From Bacteroidota bacterium (GTDB lineage: Bacteria > Bacteroidota > Ignavibacteria > Tepidaquicellales > Tepidaquicellaceae), in the NCBI GenBank assembly GCA_018266835.1, contig JAFDZP010000002.1, forward strand, positions 696,419 to 760,418: a stretch of 64,000 nucleotides of DNA, written 5' to 3'. A program made the position numbers and the translations under genes. Positions 18,229 to 26,706 of the stretch are shown here, piece by piece. The notes under the pieces were generated by a model. That model had not been told where the DNA came from and did no database searches. It worked only from the letters and a program-made list of their open reading frames with translations. Each line of letters begins with the position of its first letter. Position 1 is the first letter of the stretch.

Positions 18229-19383
18229 TCAAACATTAATATCATAAAACTTCTTTTTAGAAGAAATATTGTTTATATTTTTTTTAATTATTGTCAGCAT
18301 TTGTTTTGCCGCAGTTCCGTTGCCGTACGGACTTTTATTTGCTGATGAATTTCTTTTTATACTTATTGCTTTTTTTATTCCTGAAACTATATCCGCTGTT
18401 CCACACTTAACGCTTATAATACTTTCACTCATTATTCTGCCTTTCTGTCTATCGCCAATATTAATAGTCGGAATTCCCATAAAAGGAACTTCAACAATTC
18501 CGCTTGAAGAATTTCCAATGACTAAATCAACATTCTTTAAAGTTGAAAGATATCTTTTCTGTCCGAGATTCGTGAATGCGTAAGCATTATTTCTCTTTGC
18601 GACAAATTTATTAACCATCTCAATTATTTCTCTGCCGCCTGTATCGGAATTCGGCATTGTAAAGATTAATTTCATTTGAGGAAATTTTTCTAAAGCTGAT
18701 AGTACCTTTTCAAATTGTTTCTTTGGAGACTCTTTATCCAATGTAACAGGATGAAATGTTACTAAAGCAGTTTTGCTGTCAAATGTAAGATTTAAATCTT
18801 TTTCTAAATCCTTTTTTGAAATTAATTTCAGATTTTTAATATTGTCTAATCCTAAAGCTCCGACATTGTAAACCGATTTTGGATTTTCCCCCAGCTGAAT
18901 AATTCTTTTTTTATAAATTTCAGTGGCAGCAAAGTGAAGCGACGACATTTTTGTTATTGAGTGTCTGATACCTTCATCAAACGCACCCTCAGTTGTTTCT
19001 CCACCTGCAATGTGTGCAATCGGAATATTCATTAAGTATGCACTTGTAGCAAGCGCCATCATTTCGTATCTATCTCCGAGAATAACAAGTAAATCGGGCT
19101 TTAATCTGTTAAAAACATCCGATGCCGATATCATTGCAAGTCCCATTGCTTTTACAATTGCAGTATCTGTATCTGCTGAAAGCAGCATTTCAATTTTTTC
19201 AGTAACTTTGAATCCGTCTTTTTCAATTTCATTCACAGTCATTCCAAACTCAGGAGATAAGTGCATAGCAGTAGCAATAATCTGCAGTTCAAGATTTTTA
19301 TCTTTTTTAATAAGAGTCATTAACGGATTTAATAATCCGTACTCTGCTCTTGTACCCGTAGCTATGCAGATTTTGTTTTTCAC
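18229..19383 (-). CDS. Hydrolysing NDP-N-acetylsugar 2-epimerase (NeuC/LegG-like)
   Basis: This 384-residue protein of the NeuC family has IATGTRAEYGLLNPLM at the N-terminus, LLVILGDRYEMMA near residue 100, HIAGGETTEGAFDEGIRH and, near the C-terminus, VIGNSSSGIVEVPFMGIPTINIGDRQKGR. These enzymes invert C2 and release the nucleotide, giving the ManNAc-type sugar that NeuB condenses with phosphoenolpyruvate. The neighbouring PtmE-like and LegC-like genes favour a di-N-acylated bacillosamine substrate (LegG) over UDP-GlcNAc, an inference from context. The start is GTG at 19383, overlapping the neuB stop by 4 nt. Confidence 0.87.
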   Translation of the reverse strand: MKNKICIATGTRAEYGLLNPLMTLIKKDKNLELQIIATAMHLSPEFGMTVNEIEKDGFKVTEKIEMLLSADTDTAIVKAMGLAMISASDVFNRLKPDLLVILGDRYEMMALATSAYLMNIPIAHIAGGETTEGAFDEGIRHSITKMSSLHFAATEIYKKRIIQLGENPKSVYNVGALGLDNIKNLKLISKKDLEKDLNLTFDSKTALVTFHPVTLDKESPKKQFEKVLSALEKFPQMKLIFTMPNSDTGGREIIEMVNKFVAKRNNAYAFTNLGQKRYLSTLKNVDLVIGNSSSGIVEVPFMGIPTINIGDRQKGRIMSESIISVKCGTADIVSGIKKAISIKRNSSANKSPYGNGTAAKQMLTIIKKNINNISSKKKFYDINV

Positions 19384-20384
19384 AATTCTATAAATTCATC
19401 TTTAGAAAATTTTCTCTTCGCTTTTTTGCCAACAACTTCATTCCATCTCATAGGATTAATTCCGGAACCCGGTCTCTTCACAATCAAATTCTCATCAGTA
19501 AAAACTTCTCCCTCTTCTATATCATGCGCAGCTAAAATACTTTTGCGGGCTATTACTATATTTTTTTCTTCAGATGCTGCAATTTGTTTATCGCCGTCTC
19601 CCATTGCTAAATCAACATTACGGATGCATCGAACCATTTCTGCCAGCTCATAGGGTTCTAACGAAGCAAGATGGTCGGGACCTTCCATAGTTTTATCTAG
19701 TGTAAAATGTTTTTCCACGACAGTTGCTCCAATAGCCGCTGCAGCAATTGAAACTTCAATCCCTTTTGTATGGTCAGAATATCCGACATTAACATTAAAT
19801 GTATCTTTCAATGTAAGCATAGCTTTTAAATTAACATCTTCAAGCGGTGTAGGATATTCAGTTGTGCAATGAAGCAGTGTGATTTTTTCTTTATCAGTTC
19901 CTGATGCAACAATTAAATTCAAACACTCTTCAACATCATTTAGAGTAGACATGCCTGTTGAAATTATAACATTCATATTCTGTTCGCCGATTCTTTTCAG
20001 ATATGGATAATTTGTAATTTCTCCGGAAGGAATTTTCATATAAGGCATATTAAAGCTAAGCAAAAGCTCTAAGGATTTCATATCGAACGGAGTGGATAAA
20101 AACATAATATTGTTTTTTTCACAGTACTCTTTAAGCTCTTTGTATGCTTCCAGCGGTAAATGAATTTTTTTCGCCATCGCTATCTGCGAACCTGCTTCAC
20201 CTGTATTGGTAATCTGATATTCTGCCTTCGTTGCATATTCAGTCATAACAAGTTCAGGAACTGCTGTCTGAAATTTCACTGCATCTGCCCCTGCTTTAAC
20301 TGCTTCATTAATTAGTTTGTAAGCAAGCTTAATATTCCCGTTGTGATTTACTCCTGCCTCTGCTATTATAAAGGTTCTCTTCAT
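19380..20384 (-). CDS. Nonulosonic acid synthase (NeuB/LegI-like)
   Basis: This 334-residue protein has the NeuB TIM-barrel opening FIIAEAGVNHNG, then AVKFQTA, MKIPSGE and TLLHCTTEYPTP. DHTKGIEVSIAAAAIGATVVEKHFTLD follows, and from about residue 275 a C-terminal SAF (antifreeze-like) domain with VKRPGSGINP. It condenses a ManNAc-type hexose with phosphoenolpyruvate to form a nine-carbon nonulosonic acid. The neighbours point to a legionaminic-type product rather than sialic acid. The gene overlaps both neighbours by 4 nt, a tightly coupled set with the 2-epimerase and the HAD protein. Confidence 0.9.
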   Translation of the reverse strand: MKRTFIIAEAGVNHNGNIKLAYKLINEAVKAGADAVKFQTAVPELVMTEYATKAEYQITNTGEAGSQIAMAKKIHLPLEAYKELKEYCEKNNIMFLSTPFDMKSLELLLSFNMPYMKIPSGEITNYPYLKRIGEQNMNVIISTGMSTLNDVEECLNLIVASGTDKEKITLLHCTTEYPTPLEDVNLKAMLTLKDTFNVNVGYSDHTKGIEVSIAAAAIGATVVEKHFTLDKTMEGPDHLASLEPYELAEMVRCIRNVDLAMGDGDKQIAASEEKNIVIARKSILAAHDIEEGEVFTDENLIVKRPGSGINPMRWNEVVGKKAKRKFSKDEFIEL

Positions 20385-21016
20385 TGTTCTGCTATATCAA
20401 GGATTTCGTATAATTTTTTGTACTCTGTATTAAATAAAAACTTGATCCCAAGTTTTTCACAAACTCCGTCTTTTTCAATCGAATCACCTATATAAATCAT
20501 TTCTTCCGGCTTTATGTTGAAATCATTCAGTACCGTTTCAAATATCTTTAAATCAGGCTTTCTCATCGGGGGATTGAACTCATCAGAAATATAAATCTTA
20601 TCGACTACAGATAAAAGATTCAAAACCTGAATTTTGTTTTTCTGGATTGTAACTCCTCCATTTGTAATCAGAATAATTTTGTAACCTTTGTTTCTGATTT
20701 TTTGCAGAACAGGTTTTACCCACTCAAAAGTCTTCAGGGTAAAATCAGGCTTATGATTTCTGTAAAAAGGAAGAATCTTATCTTTTACAAAATCATCCCA
20801 TGTATTTGGTAGTTCATATCCGCTGTTAACTACTGCCTTATCAAACAATCTGTCAAAATCTTTTACATCAAATAGCTTCTGCATTTCTGCAAAAACTTTT
20901 TCTTTATCAAATCCGAATTTATATTCTACCGATTTTGCAATCGATTCAAAAAGAATTTTTTCATAATCCCATTGAGAATATAAAGTGTCATCTAAATCAA
21001 ACCCTATAACTTTCAA
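20381..21016 (-). CDS. HAD-superfamily phosphatase (subfamily I)
   Basis: The 211-residue protein has the HAD motifs FDLDDTLYS (nucleophile Asp7, acid Asp9), ITNGG in motif II, the conserved Lys in RKPDLKIF and YIGDSIEKD in motif IV. A helical cap lies between motifs I and II. HAD phosphatases in nonulosonate clusters may remove the 9-phosphate when a phosphorylated route is used, or act on an intermediate specific to this glycan. The immediate neighbours are NeuB and an ATP-grasp protein. The start is a TTG at 21016 overlapping the ATP-grasp stop. Substrate unknown. Confidence 0.8.
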   Translation of the reverse strand: MKVIGFDLDDTLYSQWDYEKILFESIAKSVEYKFGFDKEKVFAEMQKLFDVKDFDRLFDKAVVNSGYELPNTWDDFVKDKILPFYRNHKPDFTLKTFEWVKPVLQKIRNKGYKIILITNGGVTIQKNKIQVLNLLSVVDKIYISDEFNPPMRKPDLKIFETVLNDFNIKPEEMIYIGDSIEKDGVCEKLGIKFLFNTEYKKLYEILDIAEQ

Positions 21017-21999
21017 ATCAGATCCAGTAATTTATCAGTGTAAACTGCATTATCGTACCTTAAAACGTAAAAACCGGTTTTATATCTTATGCCGTTTATC
21101 TTTTCAAATGGAGTATTTTCAACATAATTTTTTATATGCTGAATCATATTTGCCCCTGCAGTATGTGATAAAGGATATCCGCCGCCGAATCGTGGATTTA
21201 TTTCTCCGAGGTAAACCTTATCCTTTTCAATCATAACCTGTATATTTACCATTCCCTCAATTTTCAATTCACTTACAACTTTCTTGATCACATCTGCAAC
21301 TTCGGGAATATTTACTGTCACTCCTTTTTCAACTTCTCCGCCTCTCGTACTGATTCTTTTTCTCTGACAATACTCTACTACATTTCCCTGACCGTCACCA
21401 TAAACATCAACTGTAATTTCTTCAGAAAAATTTATATACTGCTGAACAATATATGAATCCGAATCTAATTTTTTAGTATCAGCTATGGATTTTACCTCAT
21501 CAGGCGAAGCAAAATAAATTCCTTTAGAAGCAGAACCTGCCGAAGGCTTAAGAATTAATTTTTCGTGATTAGTGTCAGCAGCTTTTAAAAGATAATCTTT
21601 CAACAGCCATGTTTCGGGCTGTAATATATCTGTGTCTCTGAATCTTAAAAAGGTTTGATACTTATCGTTGGATAACTTAACAACTTCGTAGTCAGGTACA
21701 CAGACATGAACTCCAATCTCATTAAATTTTTTCTTGTGTTTTGCAAACAATGGAAGCTCGGGATCAATTAACGGAAGTACAATCTGAGGCTTCTCTTTTT
21801 TACAAATTTCTAAAACATCATCTAAATATTTTTCATCTATTTTAAGCGGCACTTCATGAACTCTATCCAGAATATAGGCTGCCGGAGAAGTTTTAAATGC
21901 ATCTGCGCCGATGAATTCATAACCTGAAAATTCTTTTTTAAAAAAACTTATCAGTTCAAATCTTCTTCCGGGAGATGTAAATAAAATTTTCTTTGTCAA
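21013..21999 (-). CDS. ATP-grasp ligase (carbamoyl-phosphate-synthase-like)
   Basis: The 328-residue protein has an N-terminal Rossmann-like part (ILFTSPGRRFELI) and a central ATP-grasp domain. The latter shows LILKPSAGSASKGIYFA in the ATP loop, DSYIVQQYINFSEEITVDVY, and the metal-binding segment VYLGEINPRFGGGYPLS. The family joins a carboxylate to an amine or thiol through an acyl-phosphate. Homologues occur in surface-polysaccharide loci without firm assignment. Lying between NeuB/HAD and the WbpG amidine module, it could attach an amino acid or other acyl group to the amino-sugar, a role otherwise lacking an enzyme here. The start is TTG 21999. Confidence 0.8.
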   Translation of the reverse strand: MTKKILFTSPGRRFELISFFKKEFSGYEFIGADAFKTSPAAYILDRVHEVPLKIDEKYLDDVLEICKKEKPQIVLPLIDPELPLFAKHKKKFNEIGVHVCVPDYEVVKLSNDKYQTFLRFRDTDILQPETWLLKDYLLKAADTNHEKLILKPSAGSASKGIYFASPDEVKSIADTKKLDSDSYIVQQYINFSEEITVDVYGDGQGNVVEYCQRKRISTRGGEVEKGVTVNIPEVADVIKKVVSELKIEGMVNIQVMIEKDKVYLGEINPRFGGGYPLSHTAGANMIQHIKNYVENTPFEKINGIRYKTGFYVLRYDNAVYTDKLLDLI

Positions 22000-22006
22000 A
22001 ACTTTA

Positions 22007-23236
22007 TTAATCGTCTAAACCTGTTTTGTTAACAGTGTGTCTTAGTTTCCAGTTACCGTCAGAATCTTTTCCCCATAAATGCGGTGAGCGGAATTTATCT
22101 GCAAGTTCAAAAAATCTTTCTTCAGTCATTCCAATATGCTCCATAATTTCTTTGAAATATCTGTCCGGGAACTCACCGTCAAATTTTCTTACCAGAGCAA
22201 GACCTTCTTCTCTTGTTAGATGCTTGTTTCTGATTTCCTGCGATGCATCATAGGTAGTTCTGCCTATTCCGAATTTAATAAACGTTGTATAATAATGTAA
22301 ATCGTCAATCTTATCATCTATGCTGTTATATTTTGAATATGTTCCTTGTGTTCTGAAAGGGCGCGCTTTAAATCCTGTATGCTCTACTGCATGATAATAA
22401 ACTTCCTGTGGCACCCATTTCAGATAGTATCCAAGATAATGAACTTCTATTTTTGATTTTTCAAGCTGGTCATGATCTGCCGGTAAAAACGTCATAAGGT
22501 CTGCAAGCTTCACATCATATTTTTCCATTAACTCTTCAATCGATACTCCTGCAAGATACATATCTTTTAAATGAGTCATGCTGAAGTAAGATTTATCTCT
22601 TAAAGATGTTGCATCGTCGGCAATAGGGTTTCCGTACTCAGCTTCATTCTCACCGTAAAAAATAAGAGGTATATCATAATTGATTGCAATTTTAGGTGCG
22701 AGATTTTTTTGTCCTAATATAAACGTCTGAAAAGGATGGAATAAATTTTCTATTGATAACCTTGTAAGCAGTTTCATAATCCTTCCGTTCTGCTTGAACA
22801 TAAGATTATCAAAACCGCCAACCTCTACCCAATTTTTCCAGTTCTGATATCCGTAATCTGTATATAAAATCGGAGGCCATGTTATAGTTAAAGGATTCAT
22901 TCCGTATTTATACTTTAGCATCCATGATTGATACGCACTGTCTTTTCCTCCGCTGCCGGGAACAATACAATCATACTTTCCGTCATTTCTTCTGTGCTTA
23001 TCAAGAAGCTTTAATAATTCCTGTTCTCTTTTTTCCCAATCTATAGTTTCCTTACCTTCATTAACTTTGCAAGCATCGCATATTCCGTCTTCGCCAATAT
23101 TCAAAGTTGTTTTCTTACTTTGTATTGTGTGCTTAAATTCAGGAGTTGAAGCCGGACGCTGATTTGACATAACGCACTTCTTACAGAACTTCACTTCTTC
23201 AGGTAATCCATAATAAGCTTCTAATTTCTTACTCAT
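22007..23236 (-). CDS. N-acetyl sugar amidotransferase (WbpG/PseA/PtmG-like)
   Basis: This 409-residue member of the WbpG family has the N-terminal CKKCVMSNQRP motif and a second Cys pair in CDACK, probably forming a metal site. The ATP-pyrophosphatase loop is VPGSGGKDSAYQ, near residue 94. The family, with ammonia supplied by a HisH-HisF pair, turns the N-acetyl group of a sugar into an acetamidino group; the same three genes occur together in Pseudomonas O-antigen and flagellin-glycan loci. hisH and hisF follow directly here. The likely substrate is the legionaminic-type sugar or its CMP form. Confidence 0.88.
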   Translation of the reverse strand: MSKKLEAYYGLPEEVKFCKKCVMSNQRPASTPEFKHTIQSKKTTLNIGEDGICDACKVNEGKETIDWEKREQELLKLLDKHRRNDGKYDCIVPGSGGKDSAYQSWMLKYKYGMNPLTITWPPILYTDYGYQNWKNWVEVGGFDNLMFKQNGRIMKLLTRLSIENLFHPFQTFILGQKNLAPKIAINYDIPLIFYGENEAEYGNPIADDATSLRDKSYFSMTHLKDMYLAGVSIEELMEKYDVKLADLMTFLPADHDQLEKSKIEVHYLGYYLKWVPQEVYYHAVEHTGFKARPFRTQGTYSKYNSIDDKIDDLHYYTTFIKFGIGRTTYDASQEIRNKHLTREEGLALVRKFDGEFPDRYFKEIMEHIGMTEERFFELADKFRSPHLWGKDSDGNWKLRHTVNKTGLDD

Positions 23237-23247
23237 TAAATTATAAT

Positions 23248-23928
23248 TTAAATTTTTTCTTTATGATTCTTAATTTCAGAACTCCAGTTCTGATAAATTT
23301 TTATTCCTTCCGTTCCGCTTTTTTCAGGATGAAACTGAAACGCGGTGATGTTTCCTTTTTTCACTCCGGAGCAATATTCAATTCCTTCGTAATTAGTCAG
23401 TGTCAGAATATCCTTTTCATTTTTTGGTTTCACGTAATAGGAATGAACAAAATACATAAACTCTTTTGATGAAGTGTCTTTCAGAATAGAATCACTCCAA
23501 TGATTTTCATTTTTAGGTTCATATATGTGGTTCCATCCAATCTGAGGAACCTTCATAGTTTTTCCATCAGAAGTTGTATTTGGAAACTTTACAACATTTC
23601 CTTCAACTAAATCTAATCCTTTATAATATCCAAACTCTTCGCTTTCCGTAAATAATAACTGTAATCCTAGACATATACCAAGGAATGGTTTTCCTGACGA
23701 AACAAAATCTTTTATTGGTGAAACTAAATCGAGCCTGTTTAAATTATCCATACAATTACCAAAGGCACCGACACCGGGTAATATTGCAGCATCGGAATTC
23801 ATTATAACATTTTTATCTTTTGTAATAATTGAATTCAAACCAACATACTTGCATGCATGGTCAACACTGAACATGTTCCCCATTTCATAATCTATAATTG
23901 CTACCTGAAATTTTTTATCTTCACTCAT
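23248..23928 (-). CDS. hisH: HisH-type glutamine amidotransferase subunit of the amidine module
   Basis: The 226-residue class I glutamine amidotransferase has the nucleophile in FLGICLGLQLLF and the His-Glu pair in FQFHPEKSG. The opening AIIDYEMGNMFSV and LPGVGAFG are HisH-like. It supplies ammonia from glutamine to its partner barrel HisF, which overlaps its 3' end by 4 nt. The gene order wbpG-hisH-hisF and the absence of other histidine genes indicate a role in sugar acetamidino formation rather than histidine synthesis. Confidence 0.87.
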   Translation of the reverse strand: MSEDKKFQVAIIDYEMGNMFSVDHACKYVGLNSIITKDKNVIMNSDAAILPGVGAFGNCMDNLNRLDLVSPIKDFVSSGKPFLGICLGLQLLFTESEEFGYYKGLDLVEGNVVKFPNTTSDGKTMKVPQIGWNHIYEPKNENHWSDSILKDTSSKEFMYFVHSYYVKPKNEKDILTLTNYEGIEYCSGVKKGNITAFQFHPEKSGTEGIKIYQNWSSEIKNHKEKI

Positions 23929-24776
23929 TGTGTGTACCTGCAGTCTATTCCGTTATCACTTAGATATTTTTTTATATCCTGAATTTCTGCTTTGTCAATT
24001 TTTCCGAATGTCTTACCGCTGTTTATAAATGTTACATTTCCTTCGGCGGAAAATTCATTAACTGATTTATTTTTGGCAGCATAATTATAATGAAGCATTG
24101 ATGCAACTGAAACTGCATCTGCATGTCCTTCTTGAATTACTTCTTTGAAATGTTCTAATTTCCCGGGACCGCCGTGAGCAATCACAGGGATTTTCACATT
24201 ATCAGAAATTTTTCTGGTTAGCTCCACATCAAATCCTTCGCCCGTACCTTCTTTGTCGACAGATGTAACTATCAATTCGCCCGCACCAAGTTCTTCTGCT
24301 CGCTGCGCCCATTCAAACGCATCAACCCCTGTGTATTCACGTGCGTTATCAGTGTAGCACAAATATTTTCCGTCGTTCTGTTTTATTGCTTCTATTGCAA
24401 TAACAATTGTAGAAGAACCGAACGCTTCGGATGCCTGCTTTATTATTTCAGGATTTTTTATTGCAGCTGTATTCAACGAAACTTTATCTGCGCCGTATCT
24501 TAATACTTCAGTTATATCTTCTATGGTTCTTAATCCGCCGCCGACTGTTAAAGGAATAAATATTTCCTTCGCTGTTCTTGTAATAATATCTTTCAGGCTA
24601 TTCCTGTCATACAAACTTGCAACAACATCCATATACAATAATTCATCTGCGCCGCTTTCGTTATAATATGATGCAAAATCTTCAGGTTTACCCATAACTC
24701 GCAAACCTTCAAGGTGAATTCCTTTTACTAAGTTCGGACCTTTTATATCAAGTCTTGCTATTATTCTATGGTTCAC
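23925..24776 (-). CDS. hisF: HisF-type cyclase/ammonia-channel subunit of the amidine module
   Basis: The 283-residue beta-alpha barrel is HisF-like: IIARLDIKGPNLVKGIHLEGL at the start, FIPLTVGGGLR, GADKVSLNTAAI, VTSVDKEGTGEG and VIAHGGPG. The first catalytic Asp (LDI) is present. The second acidic residue, Asp in the AID motif of histidine-pathway HisF (Asp130 in Thermotoga), reads Glu here (IVIAIEAIK). The change fits a protein kept mainly to pass ammonia from HisH to WbpG. It is also longer than the ~250 residues usual for HisF. The start is GTG 24776. Confidence 0.87.
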   Translation of the reverse strand: MNHRIIARLDIKGPNLVKGIHLEGLRVMGKPEDFASYYNESGADELLYMDVVASLYDRNSLKDIITRTAKEIFIPLTVGGGLRTIEDITEVLRYGADKVSLNTAAIKNPEIIKQASEAFGSSTIVIAIEAIKQNDGKYLCYTDNAREYTGVDAFEWAQRAEELGAGELIVTSVDKEGTGEGFDVELTRKISDNVKIPVIAHGGPGKLEHFKEVIQEGHADAVSVASMLHYNYAAKNKSVNEFSAEGNVTFINSGKTFGKIDKAEIQDIKKYLSDNGIDCRYTQ

Positions 24777-24782
24777 TTAAGG

Positions 24783-25487
24783 CTAAACTAATTTTTGTTT
24801 ATAATATAACTCGGCAATTTTCAAATCTACAGGTTCATCAATATCAACGGAAGAATAGTAAGGCATGATGTAACTTAAAGTCTTAGGAGTCTGAAAGGTT
24901 TTATATTTCTCAAAATTTTTTATATCAATTAAATATATAGCGCCGTTTATAAAGTATGTAATAGGTATATCCTGTCTTCTTTTCTCACTCTTCACATCAA
25001 ATAGATTTTCAATAAATCCCTTTTGATTAATCTTTCTGGATAAATATGGACTTTTAATGTTTTCTGTTACAGATATTAATGAAAGAGCTTCCTTGTTTGC
25101 TACAAACTTTTTGATTGAATTATCAATCTGTTCTGATTTTCTGAATGGTGATGTGGGCTGCAGAAGTAGCAAAGTATTATAATCATTGCCGCTCTTTTTC
25201 AGATAATCTATAAAATGCAGAATTACATCTGTGCTTGTAGCTTTATCTGATGCTAAATTTTTGGGTCTTTTAAAAGGGACTTCAACAGGAAATTTCTTGA
25301 CTGAATTTATTATCTCGTCTGAATCTGTTGATAAGAAAATTTTATCAATATATTTTGATTTCAGCGCGCTCTCAACCGTCCAGTGTATTAATGGCTTTCC
25401 GCAGAAATTTATAATATTCTTTCTCGGAATACCTTTTGAGCCTCCGCGGGCAGTTATTAACGCAGCTATTTTTTTGTTTTTGTACAG
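24783..25487 (-). CDS. CMP-nonulosonate cytidylyltransferase (NeuA/LegF-like), no ordinary start codon
   Basis: Reading minus from about 25469 gives IAALITARGGSKGIPRKN, FLSTDSDEI, RPKNLASDKATST and LLLLQPTSPFR, the full N-terminal CMP-sialate synthetase pattern. About 225 residues follow in one open frame to 24783. The enzyme activates the nonulosonic acid with CTP. The frame is open back to a TAG at 25506-25508, yet between that stop and IAALITARGG there is no ATG, GTG or TTG. The codon aligned with the usual Met is AAC or AAA. CTG at 25485-25487 is the best near-cognate start and was used here. A TTG at 25172 lies inside the catalytic domain and cannot be the real start. The upstream gene ends 31 nt away, so coupled reinitiation is possible. 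Confidence 0.8.
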   Translation of the reverse strand: MYKNKKIAALITARGGSKGIPRKNIINFCGKPLIHWTVESALKSKYIDKIFLSTDSDEIINSVKKFPVEVPFKRPKNLASDKATSTDVILHFIDYLKKSGNDYNTLLLLQPTSPFRKSEQIDNSIKKFVANKEALSLISVTENIKSPYLSRKINQKGFIENLFDVKSEKRRQDIPITYFINGAIYLIDIKNFEKYKTFQTPKTLSYIMPYYSSVDIDEPVDLKIAELYYKQKLV

Positions 25488-25518
25488 AGAGTACGGAAAT
25501 GAATTCTATGAAGATGAA

Positions 25519-26673
25519 CTATTTATTCTTTAGTGCTTGTATTACTGTATCGATGTTTTCGTCAGTCAGATTTACGCTGCAAGGGATATTAAGAGTTTCT
25601 TCCAGCATTTTGTAAGCATGTTCTATTTTATAAGAATAATTATTCTTGTAAGGTTTTTGTTCGTGATTTAAGAACCAAACGGGACGTGTCTGAATTTTCT
25701 GTTGCCCTAATTTTTCCATCAATTGTTCTCTGTCCATTCCATATACATTTTTGTCAATTCGCATTGCGTACATCCACAAATTATTATCAGCATGCGAAGG
25801 TGTGCAGTTAATTTTTAATCCTTCAATTTTGTCAATTTCGGATTTATACTTATTATAGTTTTTCTTTTTTATTTTTAAATATTCGGGAAGAACTTCCATC
25901 TGAGCAACTCCGATTGCAGCCAATACATTTGGTAATCTGTAATTATATCCTACTTCATGATGTACATACCTTACTTCATCATCTTTTGCCTGAGTTGTAA
26001 GATATTTCGCTTTCTCAGCTTTCTGTGAATCATTAGTAACTATCATTCCACCGCCGCCCGTTGTAATAATCTTATTTCCGTTGAAAGAAAAACAGCCCAT
26101 TTCACCGATGGTTCCTGTGAATTTATTTTTATTCTTTCCTTCTAAGTAATATGTCCCTAAACTTTCGGTTGCATCTTCGATAACTGCAATATTTCTTTCT
26201 TTGCATAACAAAACCAATTCATCCAGCATAATTGCGCTTCCGAAAACATGGACGGGAATAATTGCAGAAATTCTTTTACCTGAAATATTATTGTATGTGT
26301 ATCCGTTTTTATAGCTTGTCTGAGTTTTTATAAATTCAATTGTCTTCTCAATATCAATGTTGTAGAAATCATCACTGTCCATAAAAACCGGCTCGGCAAA
26401 AGCATACCTCACTGCATTTATGGGAGCTATGAAAGTTAATGTCGGCACAATTACTTCATCTCCCGGTTCAACACCACAAAGTAAGAGTGAAATGTGAATC
26501 GCTTCAGTACCGTTAACACATGCTATTGCAAATTCTGATTTCGTGAAGTCCCTTACCGTCTCTTCAAAAAGATTTACATATTTTCCTGCTGTTGAAACCC
26601 ATTCGGTATCAAGACATTCTTTTACGTACTTCCATTCATTGCCTTTAATGGAAGGAACTGATAATGGTATCAT
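25519..26673 (-). CDS. DegT-family sugar aminotransferase (LegC-like)
   Basis: The 384-residue PLP enzyme begins MIPLSVPSIKGNEWKYVKECLDT and continues with EWVSTAGKYV, NGTEAIHISLLLCGVEPGDEVIVPTLTFIAP and the PLP-lysine segment CFSFNGNKIITTGGGG. This N-terminal pattern is that of the LegC subgroup, which puts the 4-amino group on the 4-keto-6-deoxy nucleotide sugar of the legionaminic/bacillosamine route. The matching 4,6-dehydratase (LegB) is not in the window. The 3' end lies just before the neuA-like frame. Confidence 0.87.
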   Translation of the reverse strand: MIPLSVPSIKGNEWKYVKECLDTEWVSTAGKYVNLFEETVRDFTKSEFAIACVNGTEAIHISLLLCGVEPGDEVIVPTLTFIAPINAVRYAFAEPVFMDSDDFYNIDIEKTIEFIKTQTSYKNGYTYNNISGKRISAIIPVHVFGSAIMLDELVLLCKERNIAVIEDATESLGTYYLEGKNKNKFTGTIGEMGCFSFNGNKIITTGGGGMIVTNDSQKAEKAKYLTTQAKDDEVRYVHHEVGYNYRLPNVLAAIGVAQMEVLPEYLKIKKKNYNKYKSEIDKIEGLKINCTPSHADNNLWMYAMRIDKNVYGMDREQLMEKLGQQKIQTRPVWFLNHEQKPYKNNYSYKIEHAYKMLEETLNIPCSVNLTDENIDTVIQALKNK

Positions 26674-26706
26674 TAATAGATTAGATTGATTGAGTTAATT
26701 TGTGTA

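Noticed and set aside
23248-24776. HisH and HisF as histidine biosynthesis genes
   Set aside because: They directly follow wbpG, no other histidine genes are near, and HisF has Glu at a conserved catalytic Asp position.
24783-25172. A short 129-residue protein starting at the TTG at 25172
   Set aside because: The TTG lies inside the conserved LLLLQPTSPFR segment of a CMP-sialate-synthetase domain whose N-terminal half is readable upstream in the same frame, so it is not a separate gene.
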